DNA from: Bradyrhizobium diazoefficiens
Lineage (GTDB): Bacteria; Pseudomonadota; Alphaproteobacteria; Rhizobiales; Xanthobacteraceae
DNA: 64,000 nt
Direction: 5' to 3'
NCBI RefSeq assembly: GCF_016612535.1
Contig: NZ_JAENXS010000001.1
Location: 248,001-312,000, forward strand
Under the pieces are notes generated by a model. The model saw only the letters and a list, made by a program, of their open reading frames with translations, had not been told where the DNA came from and ran no database searches. Positions 13,614 through 23,774 of this stretch are shown here, one piece after another (positions within the stretch are counted from its first letter, which is position 1; every line of letters begins with the position of its first letter). A program made the translations under genes and the position numbers.

Positions 13614-15017
13614 CTACCCCAGCGCCTTCAATTGGTCCGGCAGCGCATACGCCCATTGCGTGATGTTGCCGGCGCCGAGACACACGACGAGATCGCCGGA
13701 GTTCGCGAGTCCCTTGACGATGCCCGCAAGCTCGGCGGCTGCCGGCAACGGGATCACCTCACGATGGCCGTGCGCGCGCAGGCCGGCGACGAAATGATCG
13801 CGGTCGATGCCGTCGATCGGTGCTTCGCCTGCGGCATAGACGTCGGCGACAACAACCGCATCGGCGTCGTTGAAGCAGGTGCAGAATTCCTCGAACAGCG
13901 ATTGCAGGCGGGTGTAGCGATGCGGCTGCACCACGGCGACGATCTTGCCGTTGGTGGATTCCCGCGCCGCCTTCAGCACGGCTGCGATCTCGACCGGGTG
14001 ATGGCCGTAATCGTCGATCACGGTGATACCGTTCCACTCGCCGGTCTTGGTGAAGCGGCGCTTGACGCCGCCGAAGCCTGCGATCGCCTTGCGGATCGCA
14101 TCGTCCGACACGCCGAGCTCGCGCGCGACAGCGATCGCGGCCGTGGCGTTGGACGCGTTGTGACGGCCCGGCATCGGCAGCATGAGATCGGCGATCTCAT
14201 GCAAAGCGCCGGTTTTCCGATCACGGAACGCGACCTTGAACTTCGAGCCGCCCCCCATCGGGGTCAGGTCGACGAACCGCACATCCGCCTGCGGATTCTC
14301 GCCATAGGTGATGATGCGGCGATCCTCGATCTTGCCGACGAGGGTCTGCACCACGGGATGATCGATGCACATCACGGCAAAGCCGTAGAACGGCAGGTTC
14401 TCGACGAAATGGCGGAAGGCGTCCTGCACGGCCTCGAAGGTCTTGAAGTGGTCGAGATGCTCGGGATCGACATTGGTGACGATCGCGACCTCGGTCGGCA
14501 ATTTCAAAAACGTGCCATCGCTCTCGTCGGCTTCCACCACCATCCAGTCGCCTGCGCCGAGACGCGCATTGGAGCCGTAGGCATTGATGATGCCGCCGTT
14601 GATCACGGTCGGATCGAGCCCGCCGGCATCGAGCAGGGTTGCGACCATCGTGGTCGTCGTGGTCTTGCCATGGGTGCCGGCGATCGCGACGCAGCTCTTC
14701 AGCCGCATCAGTTCGGCCAGCATCTCGGCGCGACGCACCACGGGAATGCGCCGCTCGCGCGCCGCCATCAATTCCGGATTGTCGCGCTTGATCGCGCTCG
14801 ACACCACGACGACGTCGGCCCCGTCGACATTCTCCGCCTTGTGACCGACCGAGACTTTTGCGCCCTTCTTGCGCAGGCGGTCGAGATTGTAGTTGTCGGA
14901 GGCATCCGAGCCCTGCACGGCATAGCCGAGATTGACCAGCACCTCGGCGATACCGCTCATGCCGATCCCGCCGATCCCGACGAAGTGGATGGGTCCGATC
15001 TCGCGCGGCAGTCTCAT
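13614..15017 (-). CDS. murC: UDP-N-acetylmuramate--L-alanine ligase MurC
   Basis: A 467-residue Mur ligase that adds L-alanine to UDP-MurNAc. The Rossmann-like GIGGIGMSG lies at residues 14-22, the ATP loop GTHGKTT at 114-120, and the later VVQPHRYTR and [11 protein letters not shown] blocks are typical of MurC. ATG at 15017 ([12 protein letters not shown]) was taken; the frame to 15062 adds 15 non-conserved residues. It lies between murG (123 bases upstream) and murB (four bases downstream). Confidence 0.97.
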   Translation of the reverse strand: MRLPREIGPIHFVGIGGIGMSGIAEVLVNLGYAVQGSDASDNYNLDRLRKKGAKVSVGHKAENVDGADVVVVSSAIKRDNPELMAARERRIPVVRRAEMLAELMRLKSCVAIAGTHGKTTTTTMVATLLDAGGLDPTVINGGIINAYGSNARLGAGDWMVVEADESDGTFLKLPTEVAIVTNVDPEHLDHFKTFEAVQDAFRHFVENLPFYGFAVMCIDHPVVQTLVGKIEDRRIITYGENPQADVRFVDLTPMGGGSKFKVAFRDRKTGALHEIADLMLPMPGRHNASNATAAIAVARELGVSDDAIRKAIAGFGGVKRRFTKTGEWNGITVIDDYGHHPVEIAAVLKAARESTNGKIVAVVQPHRYTRLQSLFEEFCTCFNDADAVVVADVYAAGEAPIDGIDRDHFVAGLRAHGHREVIPLPAAAELAGIVKGLANSGDLVVCLGAGNITQWAYALPDQLKALG

Positions 15018-15140
15018 GCTCTGTTCCCTGACCTCGCCGCCTTGCGCAGGCGGCTCTGGCAAAGGTCACGGCCAAATCAGCCGCGCACCTTTCCTACTGG
15101 ATGCCCCGCTTTAGAAGGCGAAGACAAGGGCTTTTTCGCG

Positions 15141-16241
15141 TCAGATTCCCGCGACTTTGACCACCAGATCGGCCAGCCGCTCGGCCGCATCGAGCCGGCC
15201 TGCCCCTTTCGCCGCGGCAGCCATGGCGGCAAGGCGCGCCGGCTCGGCGGCGAAGGCGGAGATTTCGGCGGCCAGCCGGTCCGAGGTGAACTCGGTCTGC
15301 GGGATGCGGATCGCGCCATTGACCTTGACCAGCACGCCGGCATTGGCGAACTGGTCCTGGTCGATCGCGCCCGGCAGCGGCACCAGGATCGAGGGCCGGC
15401 CGATCGCGGCGAGCTCGGCCACGGTGCCGGCGCCGGAGCGCGACACCACCAGATGGTTGGATGCGAGCCGCGCCGGCAAATCGGTAAAGAACGGCGCGAG
15501 CTCGGCATTGATCTTGAGCTTATCGTAGACCGCGCGCACGCGCGCCATGTCCTCGTCGCGCACTTGCTGGGTGAGGATCAGCCGGCCCCACAGTGCGGGC
15601 TCGAGCCGCTCGATCGCGCCCGGCACGATGTCGGCCATGATACGCGCGCCCTGGCTGCCGCCGACGACGAGCAGGCGGAGCGGGCCGTTCGCTTCGGGTG
15701 CGGCATATTGTACGCCGGCAGCGGCAAGGATCGCCGGCCGCATCGGCGTGCCGACCGTCGTGGTCTTGCCTGATAGCGCTGGATCACGGTCGAGCACGCC
15801 GGGCAACGACGTTGCGATGGCGCGGACGCGGCTCGACAGGAAACGGTTGGCGCGGCCGAGCACCGCATTGGCGTCGTGGATGATGCCGGGCACGCCCGCG
15901 AATTTTGCCGCCACCAATGGCGGCAGTGTCGGATAGCCGCCGAAGCCGATTACGGCAGCGGGCTTCAATCGCCTGATCAGGCTGTAAGCGGACAGTGTGC
16001 CGGTGGCGAGCGTGAGGCCGGCATAAGCGAGCTGCAACGGATTGCGGCCGCGCGCGGTCTCGCTCGCGACGACGTCGATCATGTCCTTGGTGAACAACCC
16101 GCTGTAACGCAGCGCGCGCTCATCGGTGACGAGGCGCACCCGAAAGCCGCGCCGGATCAGCTCGACGCCCAGCGCCTCAGCCGGAAACAGATGGCCGCCG
16201 GTGCCGCCTGCGGCGAGAAGAATCAGGGGGGAGCTGTCCAT
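15141..16241 (-). CDS. murG: Lipid II synthase MurG
   Basis: A 366-residue GT-B glycosyltransferase on the inner face of the membrane that adds GlcNAc to lipid I. The N-terminal glycine loop AGGTGGHLFPAEALG starts at residue 11. VVGGSQGARIMAD and SRSGAGTVAELAAIGRPSI are the UDP-GlcNAc-binding blocks of the C-terminal domain. The length is typical. It is preceded by a repeat-filled gap behind ftsW and followed by murC. Confidence 0.97.
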   Translation of the reverse strand: MDSSPLILLAAGGTGGHLFPAEALGVELIRRGFRVRLVTDERALRYSGLFTKDMIDVVASETARGRNPLQLAYAGLTLATGTLSAYSLIRRLKPAAVIGFGGYPTLPPLVAAKFAGVPGIIHDANAVLGRANRFLSSRVRAIATSLPGVLDRDPALSGKTTTVGTPMRPAILAAAGVQYAAPEANGPLRLLVVGGSQGARIMADIVPGAIERLEPALWGRLILTQQVRDEDMARVRAVYDKLKINAELAPFFTDLPARLASNHLVVSRSGAGTVAELAAIGRPSILVPLPGAIDQDQFANAGVLVKVNGAIRIPQTEFTSDRLAAEISAFAAEPARLAAMAAAAKGAGRLDAAERLADLVVKVAGI

Positions 16242-16285
16242 AACCGCCCTTTTACAAGGCCTTTGTCGTCATTGCGAGCCGGGTG

Positions 16286-16407
16286 CTCGTGCCCCGGGCG
16301 CAGCGCAGCGCGCCGCATCTTCGCGGCATGGTGCGTTGCTGAACCGGGGCCATGCTTGCGGCAGTCTGGGTCCCGGATCTGCGCTTCGCTTGTCCGGGAC
16401 ACGAGAG
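16286..16407. repeat. Long intergenic repeat, copy A (behind ftsW)
   Basis: It begins CTCGTGCCCCGGGCGCAGCG and ends TGTCCGGGACACGAGAG; the ends are inverted (CTCGTG/CACGAG, CCCGGG/CCGGG). The interior, with TGGTGCG and GGGTCCCGG, matches copy B at 17651-17785 in the same order and orientation. It ends three bases from the ftsW stop codon, so it forms the immediate 3' flank of ftsW. A fragment of another repeat (GTCATTGCGAGC) abuts its other end. Confidence 0.8.
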
Positions 16408-16410
16408 CGG

Positions 16411-17562
16411 TCACGCGTAGCTGCGCATCGCCTCGGCGTGGCCGCTGGCCTCGACCTCGGTACGCGGGCGCAGCCGCGTCAGGGCCAGCATCATGCCGAC
16501 GCCATAGGAGAGCGACACGATCGAGGAGCCGCCGTAGGAAATGAACGGCAGCGTCATGCCCTTGGCTGGGATGAGTTGGAGATTGACCGACATGTTGATC
16601 GCCGCCTGCACGCCGAACAGGATCGCCAGCCCAGAGGCCGCGAAGCGCGAGAACATGTCCTCGTTGGCATAGGCGCGCGACAGCGCGCGCATGACGACGA
16701 AGGCAAACAGCGCCAGCATGGCGAGGCACAGGATGATGCCGAACTCTTCGGCAGCGACTGCGAACACGAAGTCGGTGTGGCTGTCCGGCAGGCTGCGCTT
16801 GGCGATGCCCTCGCCCGGCCCGAGCCCGAACCAGCCGCCATTGTAGAAGGCCTCCATCGCGGTATCGACCTGGAAGGTGTCGCCTGAGCCCGGGTTCATG
16901 AAGCGCGTGATGCGTCCAGCCACGTGGGGAACGAAGAGATAGGCGCTGAACAGGCCGGCCGCACCGATGCCGGCGAGGCCGAATACCCAGATCATGCGCA
17001 TGCCCGCGATGAAGAACAGCGAGCCCCACACCATCAGGATCAGCATGGTCTGGCCGAAGTCCGGCTCCATCACCAGCAGCGAGACCAGCATCAACAGCAA
17101 CACCAGCGCCATCGAGGTCGCCGGCATCTCCGGCCGCTTGGTCGATTCCGCAAACAGCCAGGCGGCAATGACGACGAACGAAGGCTTCGCGACTTCAGAG
17201 GCCTGGATGTTCACCCCGAGCAACGTGATCCAGCGCCGTGAGCCCTTGACCTCCGGGCCGACGGCGAGCGTCACCACGATCAGGATGATGCTGACCGCGA
17301 AGATGATCAGCGCGGAGCGCCTGATAGCGCGCGGCGACAGGAAGGAGACACCGAGCAGCACCATGAAGGACGGCGCCAGGAACATCACGTGGCGGCTGAA
17401 GAAATGGAACGGATCGAGCCCGATGCGGGTCGCGACGGACGGGCTCGCCGCCAGCGACAGGATGACGCCGGTCAGCATCAGCAAGAGGATCGCGCCGAAC
17501 AGCGGCTTGTCGACGGTCCACCACCACTCGGAAAAGGGGGTGCGTTCTTCACGGGAGAGCAT
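16411..17562 (-). CDS. ftsW: Septal peptidoglycan glycosyltransferase FtsW
   Basis: A 383-residue SEDS polymerase that works with FtsI to build septal peptidoglycan. About ten hydrophobic segments are visible, beginning with LFGAILLLMLTGVILSLAAS. The family signature near the C-terminus, QLIPAKGMTLPFISYGGSS, is intact. The extracytoplasmic loop with DTAMEAFYNGGWFGLGPGEG is typical. Both flanks carry copies of the same repeat, and 225 bases separate it from the upstream unknown gene, so it may have its own promoter. Confidence 0.96.
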   Translation of the reverse strand: MLSREERTPFSEWWWTVDKPLFGAILLLMLTGVILSLAASPSVATRIGLDPFHFFSRHVMFLAPSFMVLLGVSFLSPRAIRRSALIIFAVSIILIVVTLAVGPEVKGSRRWITLLGVNIQASEVAKPSFVVIAAWLFAESTKRPEMPATSMALVLLLMLVSLLVMEPDFGQTMLILMVWGSLFFIAGMRMIWVFGLAGIGAAGLFSAYLFVPHVAGRITRFMNPGSGDTFQVDTAMEAFYNGGWFGLGPGEGIAKRSLPDSHTDFVFAVAAEEFGIILCLAMLALFAFVVMRALSRAYANEDMFSRFAASGLAILFGVQAAINMSVNLQLIPAKGMTLPFISYGGSSIVSLSYGVGMMLALTRLRPRTEVEASGHAEAMRSYA

Positions 17563-17610
17563 GGGCGGCCGCTTTCGGACAGAGGTCGGTCCATTGGTCG
17601 CCGAGGTTGG

Positions 17611-17625
17611 TTACCGGGAGGTTAA
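17611..17625 (-). promoter_or_regulatory. Possible CtrA-like box upstream of ftsW
   Basis: On the minus strand the sequence reads TTAA, seven bases, GTAA. This differs by one base from the CtrA consensus TTAA-N7-TTAA. It lies about 50-60 bases upstream of the ftsW start codon. CtrA controls division genes in several alphaproteobacteria. A near match of this length can occur by chance. Confidence 0.25.
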
Positions 17626-17650
17626 GGGACCGTTCAAGTTTTGAAGAAGT

Positions 17651-17785
17651 CCCGTGCCCCGGACGCAGCGCAGCGCGCCGCTTCTTCACGGTGTGGTGCG
17701 CTGCAGAGCCTGGGCCCATTGCGGCTTCTTGGTCCCGGCTCTGCGGAGCGTCACTTCGTGCCGCACCGCGTCAGGGACACGAGAG
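17651..17785. repeat. Long intergenic repeat, copy B (upstream of ftsW)
   Basis: It begins CCCGTGCCCCGGACGCAGCG and ends AGGGACACGAGAG. Shared words with copy A in the same order are CGCAGCGCAGCGCGCCGC, TGGTGCG, GGTCCCGG and GGGACACGAGAG. It ends two bases from the stop codon of the 132-residue gene. With copy A it brackets ftsW as a direct repeat. Confidence 0.8.
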
Positions 17786-17787
17786 CC

Positions 17788-18186
17788 TTATTCGTAGTTG
17801 ATCGTGACATCCCCCGCGTGCTGATCGCGCTTGTAGATCTGGTCTGCCCCGGGAATGAAACCGATCCTGACCGCCCGCTCGCTACTCCAGACGACGACGA
17901 CATCAAGATGCCCGCGCACGCTGACAAAGGTCGGCGTGCTCTCCGGCGAGAACGTCCGACCGCGCGCCACGATGCTGGCTTGCGTACTGTCGGGCACCGT
18001 CGTTCCGCAGGTCTTCCAGACCACGACAACCAACTTGCTGCCGCTTGGGGAGGCAAACAACTTCTGGCGAACCACACGACACCCGCCGAATTCCTGCATG
18101 ACGCTGTCAATGAGGACAACACAGAGGAAACCGATGGGAACAGCGAGAGCAGCGACGGCAATTGCAATCCAGCGCCGCCGCGACAT
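17788..18186 (-). CDS. Membrane-anchored protein of unknown function inside the dcw cluster
   Basis: A 132-residue protein I do not recognise. A basic N-terminus (MSRRRW) leads into one hydrophobic segment (about residues 6-26, IAIAVAALAVPIGFLCVVLI). A beta-rich, probably periplasmic domain follows, with two cysteines (GGCRVVR, WKTCGTT) and valine-rich strands (KLVVVVWK, LDVVVVWS). The start at 18186 is two bases past the murD stop (TGAGGATG), so translation is likely coupled to murD. The frame is open to 18285 but that overlaps murD. It lies between murD and ftsW, where most dcw clusters have no extra gene. A role in the cell envelope is inferred only from place and topology. Confidence 0.75.
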   Translation of the reverse strand: MSRRRWIAIAVAALAVPIGFLCVVLIDSVMQEFGGCRVVRQKLFASPSGSKLVVVVWKTCGTTVPDSTQASIVARGRTFSPESTPTFVSVRGHLDVVVVWSSERAVRIGFIPGADQIYKRDQHAGDVTINYE

Positions 18187-18188
18187 CC

Positions 18189-19589
18189 TCACACCACCGG
18201 CCTCACACCCGGCAGCGCCTGAACCAGCTCGCGGAACTTGGCGCCGCGGATTTCGAAGTTGCGGTACTGATCGAACGATGCGCATGCGGGCGACAGCAAT
18301 ACGACGGCGTCGGTGATCCCCGAAGCTTCTGCATCACGCGCGGCGTTGGCGACCGCGACGTCGAGCGTCTGGCTGATTTCGTGCGCGACCTGCGTGCCCA
18401 GCGTTTCCGAAAACTCCGGCGCGGCCTCGCCGATCAGAAAGGCTTTACGGATGCGCGGGAAGTAATCGGTCAGGCCGGTGATGCCGCCCGCCTTCGGCTT
18501 GCCGCCGGCGATCCAGAAGATATTGGCAAAGGACGACAGCGCATGCGCAGTGGCGTCGGCGTTGGTGCCTTTGGAGTCGTTGACGAACAGCACGTTGCCG
18601 CGGCGACCGACCTGCTCCATGCGGTGGGCAAGGCCCGGAAAACTGCGCAGGCCGTTCTGCAGCACATCAAGACTGATGCCCATTGCGAGGGCGGCGGCGG
18701 CAGCGCAGGCCGCGTTTTGCGCGTTGTGCAAGCCGCGCAGCGAGCCGATACCGCCAAGCGTGGCGATCTCGCTGCGGGCGCCGCCCGCGGTGCGCACGAT
18801 GGTGCCGTGCTCGACGTGAATGCCTGAAGCCAGCGGATTCCTGACGGAGATGCGCACCACATTCTTGCCGGCGCGGTCGAGCCGGTCGGCGATGTCGCGG
18901 CAATAGCCGTCATCGACACCGACGATCGAAGTGCCGCCTGCCTGCACGCCGGCGACCAGCCGCTCCTTCACCGCGGCGTAATGCGCGATCGTGCCATGAC
19001 GGTCGATGTGATCCTCGCTGACATTGAGCAGAATGCCGACGGAGGGATCGAGCGACGGCGTGAGGTCGATCTGGTAGGACGACATCTCGATGACGTGGAC
19101 GCGGCCCATGCCCGGCGGCTCCAGCGACAGGATCGCGGTGCCGATATTACCGCCCATCTGGGTGTCGTAGCCGGCCACCTTGGTCAGATGCGCGATCAGC
19201 GCCGTCGTGGTCGACTTGCCGTTGGTGCCGGTGATGGCGACGAACGGCGCATCCGGCGCGTGCCGCCGGCGCTCGCGGCAGAACAGCTCGATGTCGCCGA
19301 TGACCTCGCAGCCCGCCTCGCGCGCCTTCAACACGCTCCAGTGCGGCACCGGATGGGTCAGCGGCACGCCGGGCGCGAGCACCAGCGCCGCGAATTTCGA
19401 CCAGGAGACGTTGCGCAAATCGGCGGTGACGAAGCCGGCCTGCGCCGCCTTAGCGACATTCTCGGCATTGTCGTCGGCGGCGATGACCTCGGCGCCGCCA
19501 GCCTTCAAGGCGTGGCAAGACGCGAGCCCGGAGCCGCCGAGGCCGAACACCGCGACCGTCCTGCCGGCGAAGGAGGTCACCGGGATCAT
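18189..19589 (-). CDS. murD: UDP-N-acetylmuramoyl-L-alanine--D-glutamate ligase MurD
   Basis: A 466-residue cytoplasmic Mur ligase adding D-glutamate. The N-terminal UDP-binding domain ([13 protein letters not shown]), ATP loop GTNGKSTTT at residues 121-129, and the C-terminal blocks [15 protein letters not shown] and [16 protein letters not shown] are characteristic. It begins seven bases after the mraY stop and is followed two bases later by the unknown membrane protein. Confidence 0.97.
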   Translation of the reverse strand: MIPVTSFAGRTVAVFGLGGSGLASCHALKAGGAEVIAADDNAENVAKAAQAGFVTADLRNVSWSKFAALVLAPGVPLTHPVPHWSVLKAREAGCEVIGDIELFCRERRRHAPDAPFVAITGTNGKSTTTALIAHLTKVAGYDTQMGGNIGTAILSLEPPGMGRVHVIEMSSYQIDLTPSLDPSVGILLNVSEDHIDRHGTIAHYAAVKERLVAGVQAGGTSIVGVDDGYCRDIADRLDRAGKNVVRISVRNPLASGIHVEHGTIVRTAGGARSEIATLGGIGSLRGLHNAQNAACAAAAALAMGISLDVLQNGLRSFPGLAHRMEQVGRRGNVLFVNDSKGTNADATAHALSSFANIFWIAGGKPKAGGITGLTDYFPRIRKAFLIGEAAPEFSETLGTQVAHEISQTLDVAVANAARDAEASGITDAVVLLSPACASFDQYRNFEIRGAKFRELVQALPGVRPVV

Positions 19590-19596
19590 CGATCGA

Positions 19597-20700
19597 TCAC
19601 CGCAGCTTCAAGGTCGACAGGCCGGCGAGCGCCAGCATCACCGAGATGATCCAGAACCGGATCACGATCTGCGGCTCGGTCCAGCCGAGTTGCTCGAAAT
19701 GGTGGTGGATCGGCGCCATCCGGAAGATGCGCTTGCCCGTGAGCTTGAACGACACCACTTGCACGATGACGGAGACCGCCTCCAGCACGAAGAGGCCGCC
19801 GATCACCGCGAGCACGATCTCGTGCTTCACCGCCACCGCGATCGAACCCAGCATGCCGCCGAGCGCGAGCGAGCCGGTGTCGCCCATGAAGATCGAAGCT
19901 GGTGGGGCATTGAACCAGAGAAAACCGAGACCGGCGCCGAGCAGCGCGCCGCAGAGCACCGCCAGCTCGCCGGTGCCCGCGACATATTTGATCTGGAGAT
20001 AGTCGGCGAACACCAAATTGCCAGCGAGATAGGCGATCATGGCGAAGCTCGCGGTGGCGATCATCACCGGCACGATGGCCAGGCCGTCGAGGCCGTCTGT
20101 GAGGTTCACCGCATTGCCGGCGCCGACGATGACGAACGCACCGAAGAAAACGAAGAACCAGCCGAAATGCAGCACGGTATCCTTCAGGAAGGGTATCGTC
20201 AGCGCGGTCGACGCGGGATCGCGGTTCAGCCGTACCAGCGCATAGCAGGCGACCAGCGCGATCAGCCCCTCGATCAGCAGGCGCAGCCTGCCGCCGAACC
20301 CGCTCGTGGTCTGCTTTGTCACCTTGAGGTAGTCGTCATAGAAGCCGACGAAGCCGAAGCCGAGCGTCACCGCGAGCACGATCCAGACATAGGGATTGAG
20401 CGGATTGCACCACAGCACCGTGCCAACCGTGAGGCCGGACAGGATCATCAGCCCGCCCATGGTGGGCGTGCCCTTCTTGGCAAGATGCGATTGCGGGCCG
20501 TCGGTCCGGATCGGCTGGCCCTTGCCCTGGCGGATGCGCAGATGATCGATGATCCAAGGCCCGAACAGGAACACGAACAGCGCGCCGGTGACGATGGCGC
20601 CGCCGGTGCGGAACGTGATGTAGCGGAAGACGTTCAGGACGGTGCGGATTGCACCGAAGCTCGGAAATGTGTTGGAGAACTCGATCAGCCAGTAAAACAT
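19597..20700 (-). CDS. mraY: Phospho-N-acetylmuramoyl-pentapeptide transferase MraY
   Basis: A 367-residue integral membrane enzyme that transfers the muramoyl-pentapeptide to undecaprenyl phosphate, forming lipid I. Visible signatures are [11 protein letters not shown], the aspartate motif [23 protein letters not shown], and the loop [13 protein letters not shown]. About ten hydrophobic segments are present. It lies 160 bases downstream of murF, a gap with no other gene, and seven bases before murD. Confidence 0.97.
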   Translation of the reverse strand: MFYWLIEFSNTFPSFGAIRTVLNVFRYITFRTGGAIVTGALFVFLFGPWIIDHLRIRQGKGQPIRTDGPQSHLAKKGTPTMGGLMILSGLTVGTVLWCNPLNPYVWIVLAVTLGFGFVGFYDDYLKVTKQTTSGFGGRLRLLIEGLIALVACYALVRLNRDPASTALTIPFLKDTVLHFGWFFVFFGAFVIVGAGNAVNLTDGLDGLAIVPVMIATASFAMIAYLAGNLVFADYLQIKYVAGTGELAVLCGALLGAGLGFLWFNAPPASIFMGDTGSLALGGMLGSIAVAVKHEIVLAVIGGLFVLEAVSVIVQVVSFKLTGKRIFRMAPIHHHFEQLGWTEPQIVIRFWIISVMLALAGLSTLKLR

Positions 20701-20860
20701 TCAGACGGTCCTATGGCGCCTTTCGCAGGCGGCCTTTTTTAGACGCAGATTCTGCCTCACGCCCATTCGCTGGTTTTCATCATGGGTCGGGCACCTCAAA
20801 GAATCCGGACGGCGGCGCGCCGCAAAGGGTGGGATTCGGGAACAGCGCCTTCCAAGCAGT

Positions 20861-22240
20861 TTACGCCTTTGCCTGCAAGGCGGCCACTAGGCCCGGCACA
20901 AACTTGTTGACCCAGAACATCTTCTTGCTGCCCTTGACAACCACGACATCGCCTGCCTTCAGCAAGCCCGCGACCTCGCCCGGTTTCAGCGTGGCGGGAT
21001 CGTCGTGCCAGCCGAGCCCTTTGCCGGCGGGCAACAGGTCATAGAGGTGGCGCATCAAGGGGCCGACGCAGTAGATGCCGTCGATGCCGTCGAGTTGCGT
21101 GGCGAGGCCGGTGTGATAGCCGGGTGCGTCATCGCCCAATTCCAGCATGTCGCCGAGCACCGCAATGCGGCGGCCGCCGGTCATGTTGCGCGCCTGCAGG
21201 CTTTGCAGCGCAGCAGCGACGCTCGCCGGATTGCCGTTGAAGCTGTCGTCGATCACGGTGACACCGCCGACCGCCTGCTCGACGCCGCGGCCGCTCATGA
21301 TGCCGACACGGTCGAGCTTGATCGCGAGCGTCGCGGCATCGAGCTTGGCGGCATGGATCGAGGCCAGCGCGGCGAGCGCATTCTGCACGCGGTGCGGCGC
21401 GCCCGGCGTCAGGCTGAAGGCGATCTCCTTCTTGCCGATCGCGGCTACGACCTGCCAGCTCTCGCCATGCGGGGCGTGCGCAACCTCGTGCACCTCGGCC
21501 TTCTCGCCGAAGCGCACCACCTTGCCCTTCCAGTCGGGCGCCTTGATCCCGGCCGGCAGCACCAGCACGCCATCCGACGGCAGGCCGAGCGCGATCGACA
21601 CCTTCTCGCGGCGGATCGCGTCGAGCGAGCCGAGTTTTTCCAGATGCACGGGCTGGACGTTGACGACGAGCGCGACCGTCGGCCGCGTCAGTTCGCCGAG
21701 CCGCGCGATCTCGCCAGTCTGGTTCATGCCCATCTCGACGACCCAGAGGCTGGCGTCGGGCCGGGCATTGCACAGCGTCAGCGGCACGCCCCAGAAATTG
21801 TTGAAGCTCGAGGGGCTCGCATAGGCTTGCGGATAAGCCGCCAGGAACTCCTTGGTGCTGGTCTTGCCGGCGCTGCCGGTGAGGCCGATCACCGGCCCGT
21901 TGAACCGCGCGCGTGCGGCACGCGCGAGGCCCCAGAGGCCGTCGATCAGCGTGTCCTTCACGACGATCTGCGGTATACGAACGCCCGCAATCTCGTGCGG
22001 CACGATCATCGCGACCGCGCCGGAGGCTTCCGCCTTGTCGGCGAACTCCCAGCCGTCGCGCCCGCTGGCGAAGGCCGAAACGAACCCGCCGGTCGGCGTG
22101 CCGGATAGCGCAACGAAGAGACTGCCCGGCTTCACCAAGCGGCTGTCCTGGGTGACGAAGTCGATGGCGGTGTCCGGGAATGATCCGGCCGCGCCCAGCG
22201 CACGCGCCACCTCGGCAACCGTCCACAATGGCGCGCTCAT
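20861..22240 (-). CDS. murF: UDP-MurNAc-tripeptide--D-alanyl-D-alanine ligase MurF
   Basis: A 459-residue Mur ligase adding the D-Ala-D-Ala dipeptide. The ATP loop GSAGKTSTK is at residues 122-130. VIDDSFNGNPASVAAAL is the MurF-specific stretch, with ENA-like (QNALAALAS) and GDMLELG blocks. The start ATG overlaps the murE stop by four bases, showing translational coupling. Confidence 0.97.
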   Translation of the reverse strand: MSAPLWTVAEVARALGAAGSFPDTAIDFVTQDSRLVKPGSLFVALSGTPTGGFVSAFASGRDGWEFADKAEASGAVAMIVPHEIAGVRIPQIVVKDTLIDGLWGLARAARARFNGPVIGLTGSAGKTSTKEFLAAYPQAYASPSSFNNFWGVPLTLCNARPDASLWVVEMGMNQTGEIARLGELTRPTVALVVNVQPVHLEKLGSLDAIRREKVSIALGLPSDGVLVLPAGIKAPDWKGKVVRFGEKAEVHEVAHAPHGESWQVVAAIGKKEIAFSLTPGAPHRVQNALAALASIHAAKLDAATLAIKLDRVGIMSGRGVEQAVGGVTVIDDSFNGNPASVAAALQSLQARNMTGGRRIAVLGDMLELGDDAPGYHTGLATQLDGIDGIYCVGPLMRHLYDLLPAGKGLGWHDDPATLKPGEVAGLLKAGDVVVVKGSKKMFWVNKFVPGLVAALQAKA

Positions 22241-23694
22241 GCGACCCTCGATGCTAATGCGGCGGCAACCGCCTCGTGATCACTGAACGGCAGGACCTCG
22301 CTGCCGACGATTTGCCCGGTCTCGTGGCCCTTGCCGGCAACGAGCAGCGCATCGCCATCTTCGAGTTCCTCGATCGCGGCACGGATCGCGGCGGCACGAT
22401 CGCCGATTTCGCGGGCGCCCTTGGCGGTCGCGAGGATCGCGGCGCGAATGGCTTCCGGCTTCTCGCTGCGCGGATTGTCGTCGGTGATGATGACGCGATC
22501 GGCATTCTCGGCCGCGATCTCGCCCATGATCGGACGCTTGCCGGCATCGCGATCGCCGCCGGCGCCGAACACGACGACCAGCCTGCGCTTCGCGTAAGGC
22601 CGCAACGCTTGCAGCGCCTTTGCCAGCGCATCGGGCTTGTGCGCGTAGTCGACGAAGATCGGCGCGCCGTTGCGCTCGCCGACGCGCTCGAGACGGCCCT
22701 TGGCGCCTTCGAGATGTTCGAGGCTCGCAAAGACTTTTGCCGCATCGCTGCCGGTGCCGATCGCAAGGCCGGCCGAGACCAGCGCGTTCTCGATCTGGAA
22801 TTCGCCGACCAGCGGCAGGTGGACCGCATGACGCTTGCCGCGATGTTCGAGTGCGAGCTTTTGCGAGAACCCTTCGACCACGGCCTCAGTGAGACGGATG
22901 CCCTCGCCTGCCCCATCGCCGTGACGACCGACCGCCATCACGCGCAGGCCGCGCGTCTTCGCCGCGTCGATCGCCTCCGCCGAGCAATCATGATCGGCCG
23001 AGATCACCGCAGCACCACCCGGCGGCACCAGATCGCGGAACAGCCTGAGTTTTGCCGCGAGATAATGCGCGACGGTCGGATGGTAATCCATGTGGTCGCG
23101 CGAGAGGTTGGTGAAGCCGCCGGCGGAGACGCGCACGCCGTCGAGGCGATATTGATCCAGACCATGCGACGATGCCTCGAACGCAAGATGCGTCACACCC
23201 TCGCGCGCGATCTCGTCGAGCTGCCGGTGCAGCGCGATCGGATCCGGCGTCGTCAGCGAGCCGTAGACGGTGCGTTTCGGCGAGACGAGGCCGATAGTGC
23301 CGATGCTGGCGGAGGCATGCCCCAGCCGCTCCCAGATCTGGCGCGTGAACGCGGCCACTGACGTCTTGCCGCTGGTTCCGGTTACCGCCGCGATCGTCGC
23401 AGGCTGCGCCGGGAAATATTTCGCGGCAGCCAGCGCCAGCGCGCGGCGCGGATTGGCAACAGCGACGAACGGCACCTTGCAGCCATCGGGCGCATGATCG
23501 CCGACCACCGCCACCGCGCCGGCCGCGATCGCAGCATCGATGAAGCGCGCGCCGTCGGTCTTGCTGCCGGCGAGGGCAAAGAAGAGATCGCCCGGCCTGA
23601 CCACGCGGCTGTCGAGCGCAACACCGCTCACATCGAGCGCCGCGACAGCGGGCTCGATTGCGACGTCATTGCCTAGAAGATCGCGCAGCTTCAT
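22237..23694 (-). CDS. murE: UDP-MurNAc-L-Ala-D-Glu--meso-diaminopimelate ligase MurE
   Basis: A 485-residue Mur ligase adding the third residue of the stem peptide. The ATP loop GTSGKTS lies at residues 106-112. DNPR at 406-409 is the motif that selects meso-diaminopimelate over lysine, so the peptidoglycan is of the DAP type. ATG at 23694 (MKLRDLLG) was taken; the frame to 23736 adds 14 unlike residues. It is 80 bases downstream of ftsI and overlaps murF by four bases. Confidence 0.97.
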   Translation of the reverse strand: MKLRDLLGNDVAIEPAVAALDVSGVALDSRVVRPGDLFFALAGSKTDGARFIDAAIAAGAVAVVGDHAPDGCKVPFVAVANPRRALALAAAKYFPAQPATIAAVTGTSGKTSVAAFTRQIWERLGHASASIGTIGLVSPKRTVYGSLTTPDPIALHRQLDEIAREGVTHLAFEASSHGLDQYRLDGVRVSAGGFTNLSRDHMDYHPTVAHYLAAKLRLFRDLVPPGGAAVISADHDCSAEAIDAAKTRGLRVMAVGRHGDGAGEGIRLTEAVVEGFSQKLALEHRGKRHAVHLPLVGEFQIENALVSAGLAIGTGSDAAKVFASLEHLEGAKGRLERVGERNGAPIFVDYAHKPDALAKALQALRPYAKRRLVVVFGAGGDRDAGKRPIMGEIAAENADRVIITDDNPRSEKPEAIRAAILATAKGAREIGDRAAAIRAAIEELEDGDALLVAGKGHETGQIVGSEVLPFSDHEAVAAALASRVA

Positions 23695-23774
23695 GGTCGT
23701 CCAGTCGCCGTGCCGGAAAGCCGAATCCGGAGGCAAATCCCCGACTCAGCAGCGGCTGCGGCCTCCCCGATTGA

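Noticed and set aside
13479..15773. 764-codon plus-strand frame opposite murB, murC and murG
   Set aside because: Crosses three well-identified genes on the other strand and has the composition of an antisense shadow.
19180..20742. 520-codon plus-strand frame opposite murD and mraY
   Set aside because: Antisense shadow; Glu/His/Arg-rich with no family features.
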